From Kiritimatiellia bacterium (lineage in GTDB: Bacteria > Verrucomicrobiota > Kiritimatiellia > RFP12 > UBA1067), in assembly GCA_028701555.1 (NCBI GenBank), contig JAQVQN010000044.1, positions 5,245 through 10,638 of the forward strand: a stretch of 5,394 nucleotides of DNA, read 5' to 3'. This document shows positions 1 through 5,394 of this stretch, piece by piece. Below the pieces are notes generated by a model, which was not told where the DNA came from, ran no database searches, and worked only from the letters and a program-made list of their open reading frames with translations. The first letter of the stretch is position 1. Every line of letters starts with the position of its first letter. The position numbers and the translations under genes were made by a program.

Positions 1-2465
1 ATCAAGATGGTGTTGGCGCGCGGGATGTCGAGCCCGCTTTCGACGATGGTGGTGCAGAGCAGCACGTTGATCTCGCCTGCCTCGAATTCGCGCATGACGC
101 GCGCGAGCGTGTGTGAGGGCATTTGTCCATGGGCGACCTCGACGCGCGCTTCAGGCACGAGCCGCTCCAGCCTGCGGCGCATCAGTTCAATGGTCATGAC
201 CCGGTTGTACAAGAAATAGACTTGGCCGTTGCGGGTCAACTCCTGGCGTACGGCTGAGACGATGGTGTTGTCAGTGTCGCGCGCGACCTTGGTTTCAACC
301 GCCACGCGCTCACGCGGAGGGGTTTGCAGTAGGCTCAAATCGCGGGCACCGGTCATGCTCATGTACAGCGTGTGAGGGATCGGTGTGGCAGATAGTGTCA
401 GCACGTCCACAACATGTCTGATCTGTTTCAGGCGCTCTTTGTGCTTCACGCCGAAACGCTGCTCCTCGTCAATTATCAACAAGCCGAGATTTTTGAAAGA
501 CACACCTTGTGCAAGCAGGGCGTGTGTGCCGATGACGATATCGGCGTGGCCGTTACGGGCATCGGTCAGGATGCGTTTGCGTTTGGCGAGGGAATGGAAG
601 CGGCTGATAACCTCGATTTTGACAGGGTAGGCTGACATGCGGTCGCAAAAGGTCTCGAAATGTTGTTCCGCCAGCACGGTGGTGGGCACCAGCAGGGCCA
701 CCTGCCATCCGTTCATGACGGCTATGAAGGCTGCCCGCATCGCGATTTCGGTTTTACCGTAACCGGCATCGCCGCAGATCAGGCGATCCATGGGACGTTC
801 TGCCGCCATGTCGCGCTTGACCTCAGCAATGACGCGTTCCTGGTCTACGGTCTCTTGGTATGGGAAAGAAGCCTCAAACTCGTGAAGCCATTGAGGTTCG
901 GGGTTGAAGGCGATGCCTTGCACCACTTGGCGTCGGGCTTGGGTGTCCAGCAGCGAGGCAGCCAGATCAGCGACAGCCCGTTCGGCTTCGGTTTTTTCAC
1001 GTGTCCAGCGGCGGCCGCCGAGACGGTGCAGTTTTACGCGGTGTCCGGCCACGCCGACATAGCGGCTCAGCAGGTGAGCATGCGAGACAGGCACATGCAG
1101 TTTCGCGCCTTCGGCGTATTCGATGGTGAAGACTTCCGAGCGTTGATTGTCGACGACGATCTCATTGGCACCGCGGAAGCGTCCGATGCCGTGGTCAAGG
1201 TGCACCACCAGATCGCCTGGTTGCAGGTCGGCGGCGTTCTCCAGGCGGCCGCCACGTGCGGCGGAGGCGGTTGCTGCACTGCGTGCGCTCTGCTTGCGTA
1301 CCGCATACAGGTCAGGTTGAGCCGCAACGGTCAAGCCGGGCATGGTGAATCCGCCTGAAAGGGCGGCTTTCTTGACGCTGACCTTAGAATCCTGGCCTAT
1401 TTCACGAGTCAGTAATTCGCATGTGCCCGGGGTGTCGGCATAAAGCATGACGTGTTCGCCGGCTTCCGCCTTCTGTTCGAGGCTGGCAAACAAACGCTGG
1501 CGTGCGCCTGACAGCAGTTCAGGATGGTGAGCGGTGTCGGCACCTAGTTCGGCCAGACCTGGCAAGGGCGCGATGTCCAGATGCAAAGCAGGTGTTTTTG
1601 GCGGAGGCGGGTCGCCGCTGAAGACTTGCAGCCAAGGGTGGCGTGAACTGATCGTTCCCGCGAGATTTTGACATGCGCGCAGCTCGTGGGCGGCATGATC
1701 CGGTTGGTTGAGTGTCAGGTCGTGGTCGAGCCAGAGCACGGCCGAAGACTGTGGCAGCAATGATGCGAGGTTGACCGTTGGCAAAGTAAGGTCTGTGCAA
1801 GGTGGCAGCCAAGCTTCAGTCACTTTTTCCACGGAGAGTTGAGTGGCGGGGTCAAATGAACGCAGTGACTCGATCTCTGTGCCGAAGAATTCAGCGCGAA
1901 ACGGCATTGCGGATGCTGGTGTCCAGACATCCAGGATGCCGCCGCGCACCGCCATCTGGCCCGGTGACTCCACATCGGGAACGCGTTCATAGCCGTTTTT
2001 GGAGAGGTTTACGAGTAGGGATTCAAAGTCGTAGGTATTGTTTGCGGCTAAGTATATGGAAGAGGCAGCTATTGCGGACGGGTCAGGGACGGGCTGTAGC
2101 AGGGCTCGGATGGAAGTGACCAGCACGGTGTGTTTGTCGGGTTGTGAGCTGGTGTGGGAGTGAAGCATGCTGATGACCTGCATGCGTATGCCTGCGGTTT
2201 CGGTGTCGGCCTCAGCCTGGATCGGGAAGAATGCGGGTGTGACGCCGCTGTCGCGCCCGAATGCGCAGAGGTCGCCAAAGACGCGGTCGAGATCAGCCTG
2301 CCCCGGCGAGACGACTATGGCGAAACGCGCAGGCGAGCGGCGGGCGAGGTCTGCGGCTGTCAGCGCCGCAGCGGCACCCGGCAATGCGGGCAGGGCTAGC
2401 CGGTCGACACCGGTCGGCCACGCGCGTTTCAGAAGCCCGCTAAAGATTTGTGAGAGTGATCGCAC
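1..2465 (-). CDS. mfd: Transcription-repair coupling factor Mfd, 3' end cut by the window edge
   Basis: Mfd is a cytoplasmic ATP-driven DNA translocase. It displaces RNA polymerase stalled at lesions and recruits UvrA for transcription-coupled excision repair. I translated 821 codons without a stop. Residues 1 to about 300 form the UvrB-like module, with a degenerate P-loop (LPGAAAAL, about 28-35) and EFFGTEIESLRSFDPATQ (about 192-209). The RNA polymerase interaction domain begins near 410, with DLVVHLDHGIGRFRG at 418-432. The translocase shows Walker A GDAGYGKT (565-572), DEEQ (666-669), SATPIPHT (692-699) and TTIVESGLDIP (805-815). Helicase motif VI and the C-terminal domain are missing because the window ends; family members are usually about 1100-1150 residues. 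The GTG start at 2465 is chosen because the same-frame gyrA stop lies 18 bases upstream, no ATG lies between, and recognisable N-terminal homology begins at once. It lacks a clear Shine-Dalgarno, so coupling to gyrA translation is inferred. Walker A has Ala where Val is usual, and the PIPRT motif has His for Arg. Family assignment is very secure; the exact start is less so. Confidence 0.95.
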   Translation of the reverse strand, partial: MRSLSQIFSGLLKRAWPTGVDRLALPALPGAAAALTAADLARRSPARFAIVVSPGQADLDRVFGDLCAFGRDSGVTPAFFPIQAEADTETAGIRMQVISMLHSHTSSQPDKHTVLVTSIRALLQPVPDPSAIAASSIYLAANNTYDFESLLVNLSKNGYERVPDVESPGQMAVRGGILDVWTPASAMPFRAEFFGTEIESLRSFDPATQLSVEKVTEAWLPPCTDLTLPTVNLASLLPQSSAVLWLDHDLTLNQPDHAAHELRACQNLAGTISSRHPWLQVFSGDPPPPKTPALHLDIAPLPGLAELGADTAHHPELLSGARQRLFASLEQKAEAGEHVMLYADTPGTCELLTREIGQDSKVSVKKAALSGGFTMPGLTVAAQPDLYAVRKQSARSAATASAARGGRLENAADLQPGDLVVHLDHGIGRFRGANEIVVDNQRSEVFTIEYAEGAKLHVPVSHAHLLSRYVGVAGHRVKLHRLGGRRWTREKTEAERAVADLAASLLDTQARRQVVQGIAFNPEPQWLHEFEASFPYQETVDQERVIAEVKRDMAAERPMDRLICGDAGYGKTEIAMRAAFIAVMNGWQVALLVPTTVLAEQHFETFCDRMSAYPVKIEVISRFHSLAKRKRILTDARNGHADIVIGTHALLAQGVSFKNLGLLIIDEEQRFGVKHKERLKQIRHVVDVLTLSATPIPHTLYMSMTGARDLSLLQTPPRERVAVETKVARDTDNTIVSAVRQELTRNGQVYFLYNRVMTIELMRRRLERLVPEARVEVAHGQMPSHTLARVMREFEAGEINVLLCTTIVESGLDIPRANTIL

Positions 2466-2479
2466 ACGATCAGGGGGCT

Positions 2480-2500
2480 GGGTTCAGGGTTCAGGGTTCA
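2480..2500 (-). repeat. Three tandem heptamers across the gyrA stop codon
   Basis: There are three perfect tandem copies of TGAACCC on the coding strand (GGGTTCA on the plus strand), in 21 bases. The first two copies encode most of the final residues of GyrA. The TGA of the third copy is the stop codon. The unit is seven bases, so losing one copy would shift the gyrA frame past this stop, and the next stop in the shifted frame would be at 2429-2431, inside mfd. Adding a copy would leave GyrA unchanged but widen the gap to mfd. Short heptamer repeats of this kind occur in various bacterial genomes and can change copy number. Confidence 0.85.
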
Positions 2501-5033
2501 AGGGGCAGTTGACTTCGGTTCCTAAGGAGTTGGTTTCGGGATTGACTGGGGTTGCGGCGGCACTATCGATGTCTTCCGCGTCGGCGATGCTGACCGAGAC
2601 CAGCGTGGCGCTTTCGCCCAGCCGCACCAACCGCACTCCCTGCGCGGCTCTGCCGCAGATGCGTATGTCGCTCACGGGCGAGCGCACCATCATTCCTTCA
2701 GATGTGATCATGATGGCCGACTGGTCCTGTTTGACAGCGTGGGCGGCAACGACCTTGCCATTGCGGCCAGAGGCATCCTTGATGGCTATCATGCCTTTGC
2801 CGCCGCGGTGGTGAGGCGTGAACTCAACGAAATCAGTGCGTTTGCCGTAGCCGTTGGCCGTGGCGATCAGCAGAGTTTCGGTTCCGTCGACTACATCGAA
2901 ACTGCGGACTAGGTCGCCTTCGTGCAATCGTATGCCGCGTACACCGGTGGCGGTGCGTCCCATACGGCGCACCTGGCTTTCGTTAAAACGCATAGCCATT
3001 CCGTTGGCGGTTATCAGCAGCACATCATTTCCGGAGCGCGTGAGCCGCACCTGGATAAGGCGGTCGTCATCCCCGATGTTGATGGCGCGTATGCCGTTGC
3101 GGTTGATATTGCGGTAATCAGAGAGGGCGGTTTTCTTGACGGTTCCGCGCTCGGTCGCGAACATGACGTCCACATCCTCGGCGAAGGCGCGGATTGGAAG
3201 CAGCGCGGCGACTTGCTCGCCAGGCTGGAACTGTAAGAGGTTGACGATAGGTTTGCCGAAAGAGGTGCGGGGGGCTTCCGGAACTTCGAACGCCCTTTCA
3301 GCGAAGACCCGTCCGAGATTTGTGAAGAACAGCAGCGTGTCGTGGGTTTCGGCAACGAAAACGGTCTGTATGAAATCCTCTTCCTTGATGGACGCGCCTG
3401 TAATGCCGCGTCCGCCGCGTTTCTGCTCGCGATAGACGGTCAACGGCACGCGCTTGACATAACCGCGGTGGCTCAAGGTTATCACGCAGGGCTCGTCAGC
3501 GATAAGGTCTTCGATATTGACCTCTCCCTCCATCGGGACGATATCGGTGCGGCGTGAATCCGGTCGTTTGGAGGAGGTCACGTACTTAATTTTGATAGCC
3601 GCGAGATCATCTTTGATCAGACCATATATTTTGTTGGGGTCTTCAAGAAGCCCTTTAAAGTAGACAATGCGTTCGCACAGTTCTTTAAACTCCGCCTCGA
3701 CCTTGTCGCGTTCCAGTCCGGTGAGCTGGTACAGGCGCATCTCCAAGATCGCGTCGACTTGTTTGTCGGTGAACGCGAAGCGCGCGATAAGGGCGGCTTT
3801 CGCCTCTTCGCGGTTTTTGCTGGCGCGGATGATCGCCACTACCTCGTCCAAATTGTCGAGCGCGATAAGCAGGCCCTCGAGAATGTGCTTGCGTGCCTCG
3901 GCCTTGGCCAGTTCGAAACGGGTACGTCGAGTTATGACTTCGAAGCGGTGATCCACGTAACAGCGGAACATCTCTTTCAGAGTCATCACCTTGGGGCGGC
4001 CGTTGTCGATGGCCAGCATGTTGGCCCCAAAGGTCGTCTGCAATTGTGTGTGCTTGTAGAGGTTGTTCAGGACGACCTGGGCCATGGCGTTGCGCTTCAA
4101 TTCTACCACGACGCGTATTCCGGCGCTGGAGCTTTCGTCCCGGATGTCCGAGATGCCCTCGATGACCTTGTTGTTGACCAAGTCAGCCATGCGTTCAATC
4201 ATGCTGGCCTTGTTGACGGTGTAGGGGATCTCCGTGATTATGATCGCTTCTTTGTTCTTAAACTCAACGATCTCGGCCTTGCCGCGGACAACGATTGAGC
4301 CGCGTCCGAGCTTGTACATGGCCTCGATCGAGCGTGTGCCGCAGATGGTGGAGCCGGTCGGGAAGTCCGGGCCTTTGACGAACTGCATCAGGTCGTCGAT
4401 AGTGCAGTCGGGATTTTCGATATAGTGGGTTATGCCGTCAACCAGCTCGCCGAGATTGTGCGGGGGGATATTGGTGGCCATGCCGACCGCGATGCCGGTG
4501 GAGCCATTCAGCAACAAGTTAGGCAGGCGCGCCGGTAAAACCGACGGCTCCATGAACTCCTCGTTGTAGTTGGGCTTAAAGTCGACGGTGTCCTTCTCCA
4601 AGTCATCCAGCATCTCCTCGGCGATGCGGTCCATGCGCACTTCGGTATAGCGCATGGCTGCGGGCGGGTCGCCGTCGATGGATCCGAAGTTGCCCTGCCC
4701 GTCGACGAGGGGATAGCGCATCGAGAACTCCTGCGCCATACGGACGATGGTGTCATAGACGGCCTGGTCGCCGTGCGGATGGTATTTGCCGATGACGTCG
4801 CCAACCACGCGGGCCGATTTTTTATATGCCTTGTTCCAGACGTTATTAAGTTCGTTCATGGCGAAGAGCACACGGCGATGGACCGGCTTCAATCCATCGC
4901 GCGCGTCGGGCAATGCACGCCCGATGATAACGCTCATGGAATAGTCGATATACGAAGAACTCATCTCGTCTTCGATGTTGATGCTGTGCATGCCCTGGTC
5001 GATGCCCCCGGCGGGCAAAATTTCGTCGCTCAT
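2484..5033 (-). CDS. gyrA: DNA gyrase subunit A, complete
   Basis: This is the breakage-reunion subunit of the A2B2 gyrase, which introduces negative supercoils using ATP hydrolysed by GyrB. The protein has 849 residues, against 875 in E. coli. The N-terminal part (1 to about 500) contains GKYHPHGDQAVYD, with Gln90 and Asp94 at the E. coli Ser83 and Asp87 positions, and the DNA-cleaving Tyr129 in AAMRYTE (E. coli Tyr122). The C-terminal DNA-wrapping pinwheel starts near 505. Its GyrA box QKRGGRG (537-543) separates gyrase from ParC. The last 35 or so residues form a poorly conserved tail ending in NPEP, encoded partly by a heptamer repeat. The open frame extends upstream to an ATG at 5147. 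I choose ATG 5033 because a GGAG lies five bases before it, homology starts there (MSDEI...INIEDEM), and a likely promoter sits inside the extension. mfd follows 18 bases downstream in the same frame. Gene identity is certain; the start is very likely. Confidence 0.98.
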   Translation of the reverse strand: MSDEILPAGGIDQGMHSINIEDEMSSSYIDYSMSVIIGRALPDARDGLKPVHRRVLFAMNELNNVWNKAYKKSARVVGDVIGKYHPHGDQAVYDTIVRMAQEFSMRYPLVDGQGNFGSIDGDPPAAMRYTEVRMDRIAEEMLDDLEKDTVDFKPNYNEEFMEPSVLPARLPNLLLNGSTGIAVGMATNIPPHNLGELVDGITHYIENPDCTIDDLMQFVKGPDFPTGSTICGTRSIEAMYKLGRGSIVVRGKAEIVEFKNKEAIIITEIPYTVNKASMIERMADLVNNKVIEGISDIRDESSSAGIRVVVELKRNAMAQVVLNNLYKHTQLQTTFGANMLAIDNGRPKVMTLKEMFRCYVDHRFEVITRRTRFELAKAEARKHILEGLLIALDNLDEVVAIIRASKNREEAKAALIARFAFTDKQVDAILEMRLYQLTGLERDKVEAEFKELCERIVYFKGLLEDPNKIYGLIKDDLAAIKIKYVTSSKRPDSRRTDIVPMEGEVNIEDLIADEPCVITLSHRGYVKRVPLTVYREQKRGGRGITGASIKEEDFIQTVFVAETHDTLLFFTNLGRVFAERAFEVPEAPRTSFGKPIVNLLQFQPGEQVAALLPIRAFAEDVDVMFATERGTVKKTALSDYRNINRNGIRAINIGDDDRLIQVRLTRSGNDVLLITANGMAMRFNESQVRRMGRTATGVRGIRLHEGDLVRSFDVVDGTETLLIATANGYGKRTDFVEFTPHHRGGKGMIAIKDASGRNGKVVAAHAVKQDQSAIMITSEGMMVRSPVSDIRICGRAAQGVRLVRLGESATLVSVSIADAEDIDSAAATPVNPETNSLGTEVNCPLNPEP

Positions 5034-5038
5034 GGTCA

Positions 5039-5042
5039 CTCC
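5039..5042 (-). promoter_or_regulatory. Shine-Dalgarno of gyrA
   Basis: The minus strand reads GGAG, then TGACC, then the ATG at 5033. This gives a four-base core with a five-base spacer, which is near optimal. It decides the gyrA start in favour of 5033 over the upstream in-frame ATG at 5147. Confidence 0.8.
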
Positions 5043-5066
5043 GATACTGGTACAAATAATCTTATA

Positions 5067-5075
5067 AATATAGCA
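5067..5075 (-). promoter_or_regulatory. Candidate extended -10 promoter of gyrA
   Basis: The minus strand reads TGCTATATT, an extended -10 (TG, one base, TATATT) about 34 bases before the gyrA ATG. Initiation a few bases downstream would give a leader of roughly 25-30 bases carrying the GGAG site. No convincing TTGACA-like -35 lies 16-18 bases upstream, which extended -10 promoters can tolerate. A second AT-rich hexamer (TATAAG) lies just downstream. This is pattern recognition only; the organism's sigma-factor preferences are unknown. Confidence 0.4.
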
Positions 5076-5147
5076 TATCGGCGGTTGCATAACTAGCCTT
5101 TTCGCGTTTTGCGCACGGCTGTAGATGCGATTGTGGTGAATCGGCAA

Positions 5148-5188
5148 ACTAACCGCGCCCCCCCAGCGTGTGCGGGGGCGCGGTTAGT
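5148..5188. repeat. Perfect 15-bp GC-rich inverted repeat, possible terminator
   Basis: The left arm 5148-5162 and right arm 5174-5188 are exact complements over 15 bp (ACTAACCGCGCCCCC against its reverse complement), with an 11-base loop. The structure would be very stable in RNA from either strand. On the minus strand the stem is followed only by TTGCC, and on the plus strand by CCGCC, so a proper U-tract is missing and this is not a textbook intrinsic terminator. It lies between any upstream minus-strand gene and the gyrA promoter. It may therefore end an upstream transcript, act as a barrier or protein site, or be one copy of a dispersed palindromic repeat. Confidence 0.75.
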
Positions 5189-5309
5189 CCGCCAAAGGCG
5201 ATCTTACTTTATCCTTTGACCAAACCTTTTCGAGAGCAAAACGGCATATATTCTAATTGCCGTAAACAATAGCTGTTGGCGGTTTATTTGGTTTTTGGCC
5301 GCCGGATTT

Positions 5310-5329
5310 CAGGGTGTTCGCCCTGTTTT
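5310..5329 (+). terminator. Weak hairpin followed by TTTT
   Basis: CAGGG (5310-5314) pairs with CCCTG (5321-5325) around a six-base loop, and TTTT follows on the plus strand. The form is that of a minimal intrinsic terminator, but the stem is only 5 bp, the T run is short, and no plus-strand gene precedes it in the window. It may be chance. Confidence 0.2.
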
Positions 5330-5352
5330 ATGAAAAAGCAGAACAAAGCGCG

Positions 5353-5388
5353 GAAAAACAAAAAGCCTCGGTTTTATTGGTGTTTTTC
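5353..5388 (-). terminator. AT-rich inverted repeat with a T tract
   Basis: GAAAAACA and TGTTTTTC (5353-5360 and 5381-5388) are 8-bp inverted arms, and AAAA/TTTT can pair inside them. On the minus strand the sequence runs through ACCGAGGC into TTTTTGTTTTT, right after a possible stop codon (5374-5376). That arrangement would suit transcript release after an upstream minus-strand gene. The stem is nearly all A-T and asymmetric, so the call is weak. Confidence 0.2.
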
Positions 5389-5394
5389 AATAAA
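5374..5394 (-). CDS. Possible last codons of an upstream minus-strand gene, perhaps gyrB
   Basis: Entering from the right edge, one minus-strand frame reads FIEKHQ followed by TAA (5374-5376). GyrB proteins commonly end near a motif of the form RRxFIExNA or RRxFIEKHA, and gyrB often lies directly upstream of gyrA, so this could be the end of gyrB. Only six residues are visible, GyrB usually continues about eight residues further (such as VxNLDI), and any frame must end somewhere. The call is an inference with low confidence. Confidence 0.2.
   Translation of the reverse strand, partial: FIEKHQ

Larger units (their letters stand above)
5034..5394. other. Intergenic region upstream of gyrA
   Basis: This stretch of 361 bases has no convincing complete gene and is richer in A and T than the flanking coding DNA. 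It holds the gyrA ribosome-binding site and candidate promoter (5039-5075), a strong GC-rich hairpin (5148-5188), a small 4-bp hairpin CGCC-AAA-GGCG (5190-5200), an ACGGCA/TGCCGT inverted repeat (5241-5246 and 5258-5263), a short hairpin followed by TTTT on the plus strand (5310-5329), and homopolymer-rich DNA at the right end. I see no tRNA, known riboswitch or DnaA-box cluster. Confidence 0.7.

Noticed and set aside
1067..1327. Minus-strand short open frame overlapping mfd in another frame
   Set aside because: The mfd frame across this stretch encodes the RNA polymerase interaction domain (DHGIGRFRG and SRYVG), so this alternative frame and the similar ones at 1519-1812 and 2069-2278 are shadows and not evidence of a broken mfd.
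660..1358. Plus-strand open frame of 232 residues
   Set aside because: It lies wholly antisense to mfd, whose frame is intact and carries the recognised domains here. The predicted product shows no family resemblance, so it is a coding shadow.
2480..2500. GGGTTCA array as a telomere-like sequence or replicon end
   Set aside because: There are only three copies, inside a protein-coding junction in the middle of continuous sequence. The resemblance to telomere repeats is superficial.
2167..2814. Plus-strand open frame of 215 residues spanning the gyrA/mfd junction
   Set aside because: It is antisense to both genes, rich in Ser, Arg and Ala as expected for a shadow in GC-rich DNA, and matches no family I recognise.
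3759..4298. Plus-strand open frame of 179 residues inside gyrA
   Set aside because: It is antisense to conserved gyrA codons and has no independent support.
5034..5147. N-terminal extension of GyrA from the in-frame ATG at 5147
   Set aside because: The 38 extra residues are not a known GyrA feature, the candidate promoter lies inside them, and the GGAG-preceded ATG at 5033 matches the usual family start.
5190..5200. CGCC-AAA-GGCG as a terminator
   Set aside because: It is a 4-bp stem with a 3-base loop and no clean T run after it, and is easily explained by chance.

Overview
The window holds two large minus-strand housekeeping genes and one AT-richer intergenic region. From right to left, in the direction of transcription, they are: an intergenic and promoter region (5034-5394), a complete gyrA for DNA gyrase subunit A (5033 down to 2484), and a 3'-truncated mfd for the transcription-repair coupling factor (2465 down to the left edge). 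I found no mobile element, CRISPR array, tRNA or rRNA, and no clear sign of horizontal transfer.

Organism: a bacterium with a moderately GC-rich coding sequence. The wording of several Mfd motifs (SATPIPxTLYMS, TGARDLS, VYFLYNRVMTIEL, HGQMP) resembles, from memory, Mfd of the Verrucomicrobiota/Kiritimatiellota/Lentisphaerota (PVC) group. This is a tentative placement and not a search result.

Layout: gyrA has a good Shine-Dalgarno (GGAG) and a plausible extended -10 promoter just upstream. The 849-residue protein has the catalytic tyrosine, the quinolone-pocket loop and a canonical GyrA box, so it is gyrase and not topoisomerase IV. Only 18 bases separate its TGA stop from the GTG I choose as the mfd start. 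The two genes share a reading frame and are probably co-transcribed. Three perfect copies of a heptamer (TGAACCC on the coding strand) lie across the gyrA stop. The visible 821 codons of mfd cover the UvrB-like module, the RNA polymerase interaction domain and most of the translocase. Helicase motif VI and the C-terminal regulatory domain lie outside the window.

Both proteins act on transcribing DNA. Gyrase removes the positive supercoils ahead of polymerase. Mfd dislodges polymerase stalled at lesions and recruits UvrA. The upstream region contains a striking 15-bp GC-rich hairpin, and the extreme right edge may carry the last codons of another minus-strand gene. No unmistakably new biological system is visible. 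The points most worth a second look are the Gln at the GyrA Ser83-equivalent position, the heptamer repeat at the gyrA/mfd junction, a His replacing the usual Arg in an Mfd helicase motif, and the hairpin upstream of gyrA.
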